64,000 nucleotides of DNA, taken from Kineosporia babensis (GTDB taxonomy: Bacteria; Actinomycetota; Actinomycetes; Actinomycetales; Kineosporiaceae). The notes under the pieces were generated by a model, which worked only from the letters and a program-made list of their open reading frames with translations, was not told the origin of the DNA and ran no database searches. Location of the stretch: positions 1-64,000 of the forward strand of contig NZ_JAJOMB010000035.1 in NCBI RefSeq assembly GCF_021129305.1, given 5' to 3'. The translations under genes and the position numbers were made by a program. Shown here one piece after another: positions 50,363-59,862 of the stretch (the first letter of the stretch is position 1; each line of letters opens with the position of its first letter).

Positions 50363-53137
50363 CTACAGCTCGCGAGCCAACTTTCGCCATCCGCCCATGA
50401 CTTGGACGCTGTCCTTATCGGGCATGGCCATTGCACGGACGACGGCCCACACCCGCTGCTGGTCATCCAGTTCGTCTGGCAGTGGTAGGTCTCGCCAGTT
50501 CGCCCGCGGCGGCAGCCCGGACACCGAGAAGAACAGGCGCATGGCCTGCGTTGCTTGGGCGGGGTCGGAGAGGCTGACGCCCCAACTGGCCTGACCCGCG
50601 CAGTCACCGCAGAACCAGTCCGCTCCGAGGACGGAGACGTTGCGGGCATCCAATTGGTCGGTCCGGAAACGCGCCATGCAGATCGGGCACTGGGCCATCG
50701 CCTGTACCTGCCAGGCCGCATGGCGACGCATGCGACCGAAGGTGAGGGCGGCAACGGGGCCACCGTGATGCCAGGTACCGAAGCGTGAGTAGATCGTTCC
50801 TTCCAGCTCCGGTAGGGACGCCGATCGTTCCAGCTCCGGAAAGAGGGTCTTGGCTCGCAAGGCGAAACAGGAGGGTGCGTGCCCGCCCGCGCGCTGTAGA
50901 AGGAGATGGCACAGGTCGTCTGCCTGCGCCGGCCACACGTGGTCCAATTGCTCGGACAGTCGGCTGAGGTCCGGCCCGTCCTGGTCGATCCCGGCGGGTT
51001 CGAAGCTGTCCCAATACCAGAAGTCAGGCTCGCCGCCGGATTCATCGTCGTCGTACTCATCGCGATCGTCGGAGTCGTCGCCGTGGTCGGAGCTGTCGGA
51101 GCGATCCAGCAGCCCGATCTCGACGGGCAACTGCGTTCGCGGAAGCGGTTTCACGGTGTGTTTGAGCGTGGGAACGACAGGCGTGGCAGCCTGCGCGGCC
51201 AGGTGGATGAGTTCGTCCACCTGGTAAAGGCCTTCGGCTGCACGTTCCAGCGCCGAGTTCAGGGCCTCCACGTCGGCCCGGGCGCGCAGTGCGCGGATGC
51301 CGTCCGGGTGCGTAACGACCAGCTTGCTGCGCAGACGTCGCCATTCCCCCCGCCGTTCGTAGCCTGCATGTTCCACGTAGCAGTACCCGGAGGGGACCAC
51401 CGGACAGGAAAAGAAACGGGAGTCACCGCCCAACGTCATGGTGGCCTCGAACCCGAAAATGGCCTCCTCGTCGTCCTCGTCCTCAGTGTCACCGGCACCC
51501 TCGAATTCTTCGCCGTCGGCGTCAGAGCTCAGGCGGAAGCTAAAGGACTGCACACGCAGCGAGGCGGGTTCGTAGCGTTCCCAGCCGCACGCCTGGGCAG
51601 CCAGGGTCGCCTGGGCTCGTGCCGCTTCGACGTCCTGAGCGGCCAGGAGGTGCCCGACCCGCTCCCACTCCTGGTTCAGCTCGCGGGTCATCACCGGCGG
51701 CAGGGCAGCGAAGCTCAGGGCATCGAGTTGGTCCTGCGTCAGCCAGTGGATGCCGCTGGGCACGTCCAGGATGTCGTTGCTCAGTGAGCCCTCGCGGTCG
51801 CCCTGGAACAACCCCCAGGTCTCCTGGTTCACCAGGACCCGGCCGTCCTCGGCCACGACGAAGCAGCCGTCGGGAATGTGCTTGTTCTCGAAGACCCCGG
51901 CTTCGTCGGCGATGAAGTAGCGGTGCCAACCGGTCTCGGCCACGGCTGCGCAGACCAAGGGCCAGGCCTGCGGATCGCCCTGCTTGATGGCTTTCTTGGC
52001 AGACTTCCAGGCACTTTTCATCGTCTTGGTCAACTTGCCGACGGGGGCCTGCGCCTCCCGCATGAAGGCTTGCACGCGTTCGTGATCACGCCGTTGAGCG
52101 GGTGTCTGTGGCCAGTTCGGCGGTGGGTCCCAGATGATGCTGCCGTCGTAACCCATGGAACGGTAGGCGCGATCGACTGCTTCGTCCGGGGCGACGACGC
52201 CCAGGCGACGCAGGACGTTCTCTGCGGTGTCGCGCAGGCAATCGTCCACCACGACCAAACGGCGGTCGGAGAAGTAGAAGCGCCCGACTTCCTCGTAGGC
52301 GGCCACCAGCCGCACGTATCCCTCCAGCGGATAGGTCGCCCAGGGATGAAACGCCCTGGGCTCCTGAGCATCCAGGCTGCCGGCCACGTCGAGTCCTTCC
52401 GCGGTCAGGTGCGCGCGCATCTGATCCCGCAGACGTTCGTCGCAGCAGTGCAGGAGACTCTTCTCCAGTTCGAGGAAGCCCACATACTCCTTGGCGCCCG
52501 GCACGCGCAGGTACCGCCGGGTCGTGTTGGCGAGCCCGGTCCTGCCCGCACGACCGTAGGACTCCAGGACCAGATGTGGGACAGCCTCCTCGGCTCCGTC
52601 GCTGGCTTCGTCGTCGTCGACCTCCTGCATTCTCTGGAGCGCGTTCGCGTAGGCACGATCGGACGCCTCCTGCGCCAGGTCCTCAAAGACGGCTGTATCC
52701 GCGTCGAACGTGCCCGTCCGCAGCTGCGACAGCAGACTGTTGCAGTCCCGAAGATCGCTGTACACCTCATGGACCCAGTCAGCTGCTGCTGCGGGCATGG
52801 CGTCCATGCTCGTTGTTTGTTGCGCCGTGTGCAGGCCAGAGAACGTCGAGAAGCTCATGAGGAGGGTCTGGGCTCGCTCGTGCAGCAGGGCGACCGCATC
52901 CGCGTCGTCCAGGCCCTCGATGTCCAGTCGATCCGCCAGACGCGAGCGCAGTTCCACGGGCAGAGAGTGGAGGTGTTCGGCCAGGAGACCCGTAGTGATG
53001 CTTGAGGCCGGGGAGAAGCCTTCGGGGCGGTCGAGGTCGAACAGATCGTGCAGCGCATCCACCCGGTTGCCCAGAAGAGACTCCTGATGACGTAGTTCGT
53101 CGATGAAGCGGTCCATGGCGATGTCGGTCTCGAACAC
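50363..53137 (-). CDS. Large protein of unknown function with C-terminal zinc ribbon
   Basis: This 924-residue protein begins at GTG 53137, immediately after the stop of the upstream gene, with AAGGAG 5 bp before the start. It is mostly helical. Two strongly acidic low-complexity patches lie near residues 545-565 and 690-715. A four-cysteine knuckle near 815-850 (CPICMARFR ... WFCGDCAGQ) should bind zinc. I recognise no catalytic domain or family. Direct coupling to the 597-residue gene upstream suggests the two proteins work together. There is no signal peptide, so it is cytoplasmic. Confidence 0.75.
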   Translation of the reverse strand: MFETDIAMDRFIDELRHQESLLGNRVDALHDLFDLDRPEGFSPASSITTGLLAEHLHSLPVELRSRLADRLDIEGLDDADAVALLHERAQTLLMSFSTFSGLHTAQQTTSMDAMPAAAADWVHEVYSDLRDCNSLLSQLRTGTFDADTAVFEDLAQEASDRAYANALQRMQEVDDDEASDGAEEAVPHLVLESYGRAGRTGLANTTRRYLRVPGAKEYVGFLELEKSLLHCCDERLRDQMRAHLTAEGLDVAGSLDAQEPRAFHPWATYPLEGYVRLVAAYEEVGRFYFSDRRLVVVDDCLRDTAENVLRRLGVVAPDEAVDRAYRSMGYDGSIIWDPPPNWPQTPAQRRDHERVQAFMREAQAPVGKLTKTMKSAWKSAKKAIKQGDPQAWPLVCAAVAETGWHRYFIADEAGVFENKHIPDGCFVVAEDGRVLVNQETWGLFQGDREGSLSNDILDVPSGIHWLTQDQLDALSFAALPPVMTRELNQEWERVGHLLAAQDVEAARAQATLAAQACGWERYEPASLRVQSFSFRLSSDADGEEFEGAGDTEDEDDEEAIFGFEATMTLGGDSRFFSCPVVPSGYCYVEHAGYERRGEWRRLRSKLVVTHPDGIRALRARADVEALNSALERAAEGLYQVDELIHLAAQAATPVVPTLKHTVKPLPRTQLPVEIGLLDRSDSSDHGDDSDDRDEYDDDESGGEPDFWYWDSFEPAGIDQDGPDLSRLSEQLDHVWPAQADDLCHLLLQRAGGHAPSCFALRAKTLFPELERSASLPELEGTIYSRFGTWHHGGPVAALTFGRMRRHAAWQVQAMAQCPICMARFRTDQLDARNVSVLGADWFCGDCAGQASWGVSLSDPAQATQAMRLFFSVSGLPPRANWRDLPLPDELDDQQRVWAVVRAMAMPDKDSVQVMGGWRKLAREL

Positions 53138-54931
53138 CTACGCTCCTTGGCCGAGGACGTGGAGGATCCGCTGAACGGTGCGCTCCCCGATCTGTGCCAG
53201 ACCGGCGGCGTCCACGGCGGACATCAGCGCATCCGGTGGGTCGTGCGGGGCGACGGCCGTGATGATCCTGTCGAAAAAGGTTGCCAGCATGCTCAGCAGT
53301 TCCAGCGAGGAGGCGATGGCAGAGTCGAGGTCACGGCCGCCCGAGGTCAAGGCTAGAGCGGCCATGCTCAACAGGGCGATCAGTGTCTCCTCGGCCTGCC
53401 GACGCAGCGCGGGCGGATCGAAGCCCTCCAGTTCGCTGTGCGCATTGCCGTGAGTGGTGCGCTGCAACAGCCAGGAATCCAGGTCGGGGCTCAGCTCATT
53501 AAAAAGGGGCGCGCACAGACCGAAGAGCACCTGCTGGGAAGTAAATCGACGTTCCTGCCGGCTGATCTGTTCATCGGGGTCTGCGACGGCGAACCAGGCC
53601 AGTACCAGTCGGCGGACGGCCATGTAGATGTCAATGACGTGGTCCTGCTGGCGGATCTGTTGGCGCTGCCCGTGGGCCTCTGAGACGGATGGTAAGGCGT
53701 TGATGTGGTCGCGCACCATCTCGGTGATCGGCGAGGGGAGGGCCGCCCTTTCCAGGTCGTGCAGCACAGCGGCCTTGCAGTCGGCGAACCGTTGCCGCAA
53801 GGCGAACGTTGACGGGGTTGCGCTGACGGCGGCCATGAGGGCGTCCAGGCAGGTATCGAGGCACGACGACAGCCTGGCCGTCATACCGGCCATGGCGCGG
53901 GGATGTGCGACCTCGGCGCTGCCGATCAGTCGGGTGGCTTCCAGGAGCACATGAAGGTCGGGGTCGGATGCTTGATCGGCGAGGCGTTGTAGATCACGGG
54001 GCGACCACAGCAGGGAACGATCAGGGCTGAACGGGGCTCGCCCGAAGACACTCGCGGCTGCCAACGTGTTGGGGTCCAGGGTGGCTGTGACGATGAGGTT
54101 GAGACAACACCCGAGGACGACGGCGCTGGCCGTTGCCGTCCAGTCCTTGTCGAGGTTCTCGTGCTCGGCGCGGGCGTTCATGCCATCGCCGAGTGCGTCG
54201 ACGAGGTCCATGACCGGTCTCCACAGCGGATGGTCACCGTGGCGCTGGAGGCACAGGGACATGGCAGGCTGCCACACCGGCGCCGTGGGCGTGGCCTGGT
54301 CCTGAAGGGAGTATCCGTGACGTTCCAGGACACCGGCCAGGCTGTGCTGCAACGCCTCGATGCGGTCCTGATGCTCGTCCACGGATGTGTGCCCCAGGCC
54401 GCGGACTACGTGAGCCAGATGGACCAGGGCCCGGGCCACCGCTCCGGCGTGATCGGACTGGCGGTGGATCGACTGGGCCTCGGCCAGCAGGTTCAGCACG
54501 GTGCACAGCTGCTGGATCATGTCGCTCTGGGCATGGCCAGAGGCAAAGTCGTCGTCGGTCACGGTGTACTCGGCGGAGAACCGGTGCAAGGTCAGCGCCC
54601 AACGGCTTCGAGCGGCAGCCTGGTAAGCCAGACGCTGGGGGAGGGTGTGCCCAGGAAGCGACATGAACTGATGCGACAGGACCCAGGTGGTCTGTAGGCC
54701 CATGTGCAGCCCGGATGCCACGGAGCGGGGGTCTGAGGTCACCGCTTCCAGCACCTGCGGGGTCTGGGTGATCAGGGTTTCCCAGGCCGGGACCAGGTAA
54801 TCCAGGACGCCGTCGATGGCCTGCAGGAGATCTTGAACATCCTTGTCGTCGGCGTCGGTCGCTGCAGGCTCCCAGGTCACGTCTGCGTAAGTGCTCACCT
54901 TGTGGCGGCCATCCGCCGCGCCGTCGTGCAT
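53138..54931 (-). CDS. Large all-helical protein of unknown function
   Basis: This 597-residue protein is almost entirely helical, with no recognised domain. Conserved-looking blocks are DVQDLLQAIDGVLDYLVPAW near the N-terminus and QQDHVIDIYMAVRRLVLAWF around residue 440. ATG 54931 is chosen because GGGGG lies 5-9 bp upstream; GTG 54994 would add 21 residues. Its TAG stop touches the GTG of the 924-residue gene, so the two form a tightly coupled pair. Composition fits a cytoplasmic protein. Confidence 0.72.
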   Translation of the reverse strand: MHDGAADGRHKVSTYADVTWEPAATDADDKDVQDLLQAIDGVLDYLVPAWETLITQTPQVLEAVTSDPRSVASGLHMGLQTTWVLSHQFMSLPGHTLPQRLAYQAAARSRWALTLHRFSAEYTVTDDDFASGHAQSDMIQQLCTVLNLLAEAQSIHRQSDHAGAVARALVHLAHVVRGLGHTSVDEHQDRIEALQHSLAGVLERHGYSLQDQATPTAPVWQPAMSLCLQRHGDHPLWRPVMDLVDALGDGMNARAEHENLDKDWTATASAVVLGCCLNLIVTATLDPNTLAAASVFGRAPFSPDRSLLWSPRDLQRLADQASDPDLHVLLEATRLIGSAEVAHPRAMAGMTARLSSCLDTCLDALMAAVSATPSTFALRQRFADCKAAVLHDLERAALPSPITEMVRDHINALPSVSEAHGQRQQIRQQDHVIDIYMAVRRLVLAWFAVADPDEQISRQERRFTSQQVLFGLCAPLFNELSPDLDSWLLQRTTHGNAHSELEGFDPPALRRQAEETLIALLSMAALALTSGGRDLDSAIASSLELLSMLATFFDRIITAVAPHDPPDALMSAVDAAGLAQIGERTVQRILHVLGQGA

Positions 54932-55075
54932 GGCATCCCCCCACTGGCGCGTCCGGTAAAGACGAGCAGCGGGGATGATCGGCCATGGGGGCACCCAACT
55001 TGAGCCGGACCGGCCCGTGGGCCTGCGCGGTTGGCTCTGTGGCCGGTGATTCCGGTCCCAGGGACAGGCCTCCTC

Positions 55076-55572
55076 TCACCGGGCCGGGACGGTCTGGTTG
55101 TTGCGCAGGTAGAAGCACGTTCCGTGCTGCAGAGCGTTCAGTAGCCGCGAGAATGTGACAGCTTGGGCCTGCCCCACCAGGTCGGGCCATTCCTTCGCCG
55201 AGGTCATCTGCCACTGGTCATGTTCGACCGATAGCTGGGGCTGCACGCGTGCTGCGTCGAGACGGGGGCCGGTGAAGTAGTACTGCGTGTAGGGATCGGT
55301 GCCCGCCGGCTGGCGCCAGTCGACGCCGAGCAGCTGGGGCGGGCCCACAAGGTCGAGTCCGGTTTCTTCCTGCAGTTCACGCAGAGCGGCCTCCCAGGGG
55401 TCCTGCCTGTGCTCGACCGTTCCGCCGGGCTGCTTGGCGGTTGCGGTCGTCGAGGGCGGGGCGGGCGAGGACCTGGTCGATGGTTACCAGGGCGGGTGTT
55501 CCAGGGCGGCGTCGTGGATCTGGAAGTGGTGGGCTCACCCAGGACCTGCGCGGCACCGATCGCCACAAGCAT
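55076..55572 (-). pseudogene. Decayed Nudix hydrolase
   Basis: The C-terminal part is a clear Nudix region in one frame (QPGGTVEHRQDPWEAALREL, then QEETGLDLVGPPQLLGVDW), matching the Nudix box GX5EX7REUXEEXGU. The N-terminal part (MLVAIGAAQVLGEP) is in a different frame, and the expected residues before the box are interrupted by a stop (TAA). At least two frame breaks are needed. An intact Nudix gene lies just upstream on the same strand. Confidence 0.68.
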
Positions 55573-55615
55573 CCCTTCCGTCGGACGCAGGTGCTGAACG
55601 CCGCCGGTGCAGGAG

Positions 55616-56092
55616 CTATACCGCGTCGGTGAGCATCAGGTTCTGGTGCTCGAACGCCAGGCCTGGAGTGTCGTGCAGGGGGATCCAGGCTGCCTCGAGG
55701 CTCTCGTCGTTCATCTGCGGCTGGGCATCCTTGTCGGCCAGGTTAGCCAGGTAGTAGACGTTCAGGGTGGAATGGGTCTCGCCCTGCCACGGATAATGCC
55801 CGAGGTAGAGGCCGATCAGCGGCCTGAGGTAGATCTTCAGGCCGGTTTCCTGGGCGGTCTCGCGCACAGCGGTATCGCCGGGATGCTCATCGGCGTCGCA
55901 GAAGCCGCCGGGCAGGTCCCACCTGCCGAGGGCCGGCGCTTGAGCCCAGTGCAGCGCGAGGAAGGCGTCCCCACGGGCGATGACGGCGCTGCCGGAGGGC
56001 TTGGCGTTTAGGTAGGTCCAGGGCTGGCAGGCAGGTGCGGGGCATCGCACCGGGGGCGCTCCGGGAAGGCCGCTCCCACAGTAGCGAGCCAT
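55616..56092 (-). CDS. Nudix hydrolase with zinc-ribbon N-terminus
   Basis: This 158-residue enzyme has an N-terminal Cys cluster (YCGSG ... [19 protein letters not shown]), as in zinc-ribbon Nudix proteins of the NudC-like kind. It is followed by the Nudix box [17 protein letters not shown] then TAQETG, in which the usual EE pair is QE. The substrate is unknown; family members hydrolyse nucleoside diphosphates linked to other groups. The start at ATG 56092 is uncertain; TTG 56131 is an alternative. It is on the same strand as the two-gene unknown operon. Confidence 0.78.
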   Translation of the reverse strand: MARYCGSGLPGAPPVRCPAPACQPWTYLNAKPSGSAVIARGDAFLALHWAQAPALGRWDLPGGFCDADEHPGDTAVRETAQETGLKIYLRPLIGLYLGHYPWQGETHSTLNVYYLANLADKDAQPQMNDESLEAAWIPLHDTPGLAFEHQNLMLTDAV

Positions 56093-56245
56093 TCGCGCAG
56101 GGTAGTGAGATGCTGGGGCTCGGCCGGACAAGAACCCCGGGCAGATATCGGTGCCCCCAGAGAAGCGCCGGTCCAGGAAACCGCTGACCGAGGCCTCTCG
56201 TATGACCCTGTCCAGCTTGGCTCGGCAAGAGTCGACATCTGGACC

Positions 56246-56563
56246 GTGAGTATTTTCAGAGAAGGCTGGGGCAAGCGACTCTCATGGCGCACCAGGCGCA
56301 ACGCCGATGCTGCGAGAGGCTCCTTGGTCATGCTGGCCCGGGAACTGAACGGCAGCTACAGGCTCGTCGGATATCTCAGGGCGCTGGCCTCGATCTCCTT
56401 GTTTCTCGGTCTCATCATCGCCCTGAACGTGGGAGGTGAGGTCGGAGGCGCTGCAGGCTTCGCCGCCGCGATCTCTGCCTTGATCGCCTACTTCTGGATT
56501 CGTTGGCTGGCCACCATCCTGTATCTCTTGACTGGTCTCCTACGCAAGCTTCACGATCTGTAA
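56246..56563 (+). CDS. Small two-TM membrane protein
   Basis: This 105-residue protein starts at GTG 56246. It has a basic amphipathic N-terminus ([19 protein letters not shown]) and two TM helices ([18 protein letters not shown] and [19 protein letters not shown]). No family assigned; a GTG start without strong ribosome binding site leaves the 5' end open to doubt. Confidence 0.5.
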   Translation: MSIFREGWGKRLSWRTRRNADAARGSLVMLARELNGSYRLVGYLRALASISLFLGLIIALNVGGEVGGAAGFAAAISALIAYFWIRWLATILYLLTGLLRKLHDL

Positions 56564-56785
56564 GTTGCTGAACAGCGAAGCCTTTCAGTCATGAGCTGTC
56601 GCCTGGCTGGTGCCTGGTTCTCCCGTGGCCGCGGCGCTTCACCGGAGTCCACCCCGGCGTGGCGAGATCGTGAGGCTGAAGGTTGGTGCCCCTCTGGTTG
56701 GGTCGCAGAGCCGAGGACGTTGCATGGCGGGTTCGTCGACAGCAGGCTCCTGGTCTCGCCTACCACGGACGGTGCTCCGGTGGGC

Positions 56786-56932
56786 TTAAGGGTGCGCACC
56801 CTGGAGTGCTTCGGCCACGTACACGCAGCCGAGCAGCATCAGGACAAGGGCGATCGCCGCGGTGACGGCCAGGGCGGTCTCGATGTGGATGATTCCCAGG
56901 ATCCCTAGGACGAGCAGCAGCATGTTCGACAT
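56786..56932 (-). CDS. 48-residue membrane peptide, divergent from the PadR gene
   Basis: A short minus-strand gene with an excellent ribosome binding site (GAGGAGG, 5 bp before ATG 56932). The peptide is almost wholly hydrophobic, with one or two TM helices (MLLLVLGILGIIHIETALAV; AAIALVLMLLGCVYVAEAL). It lies opposite the PadR regulator, with a 28-bp dyad between the two starts, so it is probably the PadR target. PadR-type regulators often control membrane transport or stress proteins. Function unknown. Confidence 0.7.
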   Translation of the reverse strand: MSNMLLLVLGILGIIHIETALAVTAAIALVLMLLGCVYVAEALQGAHP

Positions 56933-56980
56933 GACGGCCTCCTCGGCAGGTTCTTCCCACATTCATCGCAGGGTATGCCA

Positions 56981-57008
56981 TAACTCTACATAGGGCTAGA
57001 TAGAATTA
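56981..57008. promoter_or_regulatory. 28-bp dyad, likely PadR operator
   Basis: The AT-rich palindrome TAAnTCTAnnTAG..CTAnnTAGAnTTA (half-sites TAA-TCTA and TAGA-TTA match perfectly) lies between the divergent 48-residue peptide and PadR genes. Location, symmetry and AT-richness in high-GC DNA suggest an operator for PadR autoregulation and control of the peptide gene. Confidence 0.6.
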
Positions 57009-57017
57009 CGACGTAGG

Positions 57018-57353
57018 ATGCACGCTGGGTGCGTGAGACGACGCCGTGCCTTGTCCCTGGCAGCGGTCAAGATCCTGGGGCTGATGCTGCAGGACGAGAC
57101 CGCGGAGTACTACGGCCTGGATCTGTGCCAGCGTGCCGGCCTGCTCACGGGCACTGTGTATCCGCTGCTGCAGCGGCTCGAGGACCAGCAGTGGCTGGAG
57201 TCCCGGCGTGAGGACATCGACCCCGGCAGCAGCGGCCGGCCTGCCCGGCGGCTGTACCGGCTGACCGGCCTGGGCGCCCGGGAAGCACGCCGGGAGATCA
57301 CTGCCCTGCAGGCGACGTGGCAGCCACTCACCCCTCACCCCGGGACCCCATGA
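57018..57353 (+). CDS. PadR-family transcriptional regulator
   Basis: This ~111-residue winged-helix protein has the PadR plan: KILGLMLQDETAEYYGLDL, then TGTVYPLLQRLEDQQWLES with the recognition helix, a wing (RPARRLYRLTGLG) and a C-terminal helix. ATG 57018 or GTG 57033 could be the start; neither has a strong ribosome binding site and the mRNA may be nearly leaderless. It overlaps the HD-domain gene by 4 bp (ATGA). Confidence 0.8.
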   Translation: MHAGCVRRRRALSLAAVKILGLMLQDETAEYYGLDLCQRAGLLTGTVYPLLQRLEDQQWLESRREDIDPGSSGRPARRLYRLTGLGAREARREITALQATWQPLTPHPGTP

Positions 57354-58209
57354 TGCCCGAAACCCTGCTGAGCGCGCTGCTTCTGGCCGCCAGTCGCCGT
57401 CACGGCCAGCTCACCGATGAGCAGGTCACCAGCCTCAGCACCGCCTACGCCATCGCTGAGGGCGCTCACGCCGGGCAGCGACGCAAGAGCGGGCATCCGT
57501 ACATCACCCACCCGGTGCAGGTCGCCGAGATCGCCGCCGGCTGGGACCTTCCGTTCGCCGTGCTTCCGGCAGCTCTCCTGCACGACGTCGCCGACCCAGA
57601 CTGCACAGCGCCGGTCCTGACCGAGGACCTACACGATCACGTCAGCGACGACGTGATCGCGATCCTGCACCTACAGCACGACCTGAAGTCACACCACGAC
57701 CTTTCGCTCTCCTGGCCCGCTCGGCCTGCGCGCCACCGCCGGACGGCCAGATACCAGAGAATCTGGCCGCGAGCGCGGTGGCCCTGCGGATCGCCGACCG
57801 GCTGCACAACGCCCGCACCTGGCAGTTCGTGGAGCCCGAGAACGCGCGTGCTCGCGGCCAGGAAACCCTCGAGTTTGTCGCGCCCCTGGCCGCGGCGGTG
57901 GCCCTGCCGGCGGCCCGGGACGAACTGCTGCACTTGTCGCTGCGCACCTTGCGCCGCACCCGCCCCACAGGCCGCAGGGGTCGTAGCCGTCTCGGCGCAG
58001 AAGAGCGCGATCGGTCGCTGCGTAGCGAGCACCTGACTCATACGCTCCTGCACCGTGCCCTGGATGCCTTGCCGGAGCGGTTGAGGGAACGCTACGCCGA
58101 GGAATGGTCCGCTGATCTTGCGACCCTGACCGGCACGCTACAGCGGATACGGTTCGCTGCGGGGCTGCAGTACTCCGCGCGTCAACTCTCGAGCACCCCG
58201 CGCTCTTGA
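57350..58209 (+). pseudogene. RelA/SpoT-type HD-domain protein, frameshifted
   Basis: The N-terminal frame (from ATG 57350) encodes an HD phosphohydrolase block as in RelA/SpoT: AYAIAEGAHAGQRRKSGHPY, THPVQVAEIA and the HD pair AALLHDVADPD. At about 57690-57705 the reading frame must shift to continue as AASAVALRIADRLHNARTW (the RelA-like ADRLHN motif) and run to 58209. The two halves together (about 286 residues) look like a small HD hydrolase without a synthetase domain. It may be a true frameshift or a sequencing error. It is coupled to PadR upstream. Confidence 0.68.
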
Positions 58210-58461
58210 GCATGTGTCAGGCTTCGCTCAGGAAGCCGATGAACGAGCGCTGCGGCGTTGTTGAGGATGCCGATCTCGGCGGGCTGGGTGGGTGGGGTTG
58301 ATCTTCTTCGTCGGCACCGTCACCGTGACGATGTCTGGACGTAGTGACGGCCCTCCCGCTAACACTTGGCGGTGTCGGGAGGGCGACCGGAATCCGGTCA
58401 CACCGTGACCCGCCTGCCTGCCAACCAGAAAGACCAGAGTCACGCGACACTGACGACCGTC
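58210..58461. other. Intergenic region
   Basis: About 250 bp with no supported gene. GC-rich inverted words around 58350-58390 (CCCTCCCG / CGGGAGGG) may form a weak hairpin between the convergent units. Confidence 0.35.
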
Positions 58462-58815
58462 TCACTGCGTCCAGCCCACGACCCAGACCCAGGACTTGTA
58501 GTTGGCCCAGCCGACCTCAACCCCATCGAGGTCGCCTCCAGAGGCGAACGTAACCTCCACTTCTGCACCGGGCGCCTTACAAGCCCTGTACTTACGCACC
58601 TCATTGGTGTATCCGTGTCCATCCGGGCCCAGCGACACTCGTTTGCCGTTGGTTCCAAAAATCTTGGCAGCCTTGGCCTTCGACATGCCGAGCTTGATCT
58701 TGCCGAACTCGGTGACGGTGACACACGGCTTGTTCTTCGGAGCCGCCTCAGCGCTACCTGCGCCTGCGAGCATCAGCGCGGCAGAAGCTCCAAGACAGAT
58801 CATGATGCGACGCAT
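58462..58815 (-). CDS. Small secreted protein (SmpA/BLIP-like fold likely)
   Basis: This 117-residue protein has a Sec signal peptide (MICLGASAALMLAGAGSAEA, cleavage near AEA-AP) and a mature domain beginning VTVTEFGKIKLGMSKAKAAK, the motif pattern of SmpA/BLIP-like small domains. ATG 58815 has GAAGGGA upstream; the longer frame to 58950 has no support. One cysteine pair is present. Extracellular role unknown. Confidence 0.72.
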   Translation of the reverse strand: MRRIMICLGASAALMLAGAGSAEAAPKNKPCVTVTEFGKIKLGMSKAKAAKIFGTNGKRVSLGPDGHGYTNEVRKYRACKAPGAEVEVTFASGGDLDGVEVGWANYKSWVWVVGWTQ

Positions 58816-59238
58816 AGCGGTCCCTTCGTAGCCGGGAACTGCTCGACTATCGGCGGCCGCTCGGCCTCTCTGACGAGGCAGGACGGGTGAGCCCCGCAAT
58901 GCTCTGGTCTGGCTCCGACACAAGGACCTCGTCAGAGCTGCGATCGGCACTCTGGCCTACCCGCACCGCCTGGTCCTCTGCCAGCCCGACATGCACTGCC
59001 CGTCCGGATCACCAGGACCAACGATCCCTGTCCGTCGGTCGCATTTGATTCGGTACCTACCACACGCGGCGCAGATCGTTCCAACAGCGTCAGGTGCGCT
59101 CAGGTGTGCTATCCCCGGTTCCGTGCGTCGGAACCAGGCGAGCACACGCCCGTCTGAGTGGTTCGCCGAGACCAAACCAGGACCGCCAAGAGATCGTGGT
59201 CGCCATCACAAGTCCCCGTTTCCCTCTGGGAGCGAGAG
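58816..59238. other. Divergent intergenic region
   Basis: About 420 bp between a leftward secreted-protein gene and a rightward lipoprotein gene. Open frames here are shadows or lack starts and domains. Promoters for both genes should lie here. Confidence 0.4.
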
Positions 59239-59862
59239 ATGTCGAGAATCGCTGGTGTTGGCCCCGGTCTCATCGTGGCAGCCACCTGCACACTTCTGCT
59301 GGCGGGCTGCTCTGCAGCTTCCAGCCCGGACGCAAGCCCGCAGGCTTCGGCCTCGCAGCTCGCCACGGGACCGGCTACCGGTGAAAGTACCGGCCGATCT
59401 GGTGGTGCCGACACAGCAGACGTCACCCCTTCCGGCTCTGAGTCGTCCGAGACAATGTCAGAACAGGCTGAGCGCTCAACGGCCAAGCCTTCCTCGGCAG
59501 AGCCATCACAGTCTGCGCGCGCCGAGCCGGAGGAACAGGCGGAGAACACCGCGGACGAGAAGGTGGACCCTGCGGTCGAGGAGTGCTTCAACCGCAAGGG
59601 AAATAAGGGCGAGATCCTGGTACGCATGATCGTCGGCGAGGACGGACCCCCTACCGTTATGCGTCTTGGTGAAGGATTCACCTGGCTGCATGGCTCCAAG
59701 ATCTGCGTCGACACCGTTGAGTACGCGATCAGGGGCGACTCCAACTGGCCCGGCTACTGCACTCAGGTAGCGAAGGTACGGGACAACCCTGGCTATGACG
59801 AGAATGAGGTACCGGCGCCACGCCTGAAACGGGTCATCGCTCAGGCCGGCGACTGCGGATGA
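59239..59862 (+). CDS. Lipoprotein with Ser/Pro-rich linker
   Basis: This 207-residue protein has a lipoprotein signal peptide (VAATCTLLLAGCSAASS, lipobox LAGC), a Ser/Glu-rich linker and a C-terminal domain with four cysteines (EECFNRKGNKGEILVRMIVG; CVDTVEYAIRGDSNWPGYC). GAGCGAGAG precedes ATG 59239. Membrane-anchored extracellular domain of unknown function. Confidence 0.72.
   Translation: MSRIAGVGPGLIVAATCTLLLAGCSAASSPDASPQASASQLATGPATGESTGRSGGADTADVTPSGSESSETMSEQAERSTAKPSSAEPSQSARAEPEEQAENTADEKVDPAVEECFNRKGNKGEILVRMIVGEDGPPTVMRLGEGFTWLHGSKICVDTVEYAIRGDSNWPGYCTQVAKVRDNPGYDENEVPAPRLKRVIAQAGDCG

Noticed and set aside
50906-51787. 293-residue plus-strand frame inside the 924-residue gene
   Set aside because: It is antisense to the supported coding frame and has no domain; long shadow frames are expected at this GC content.
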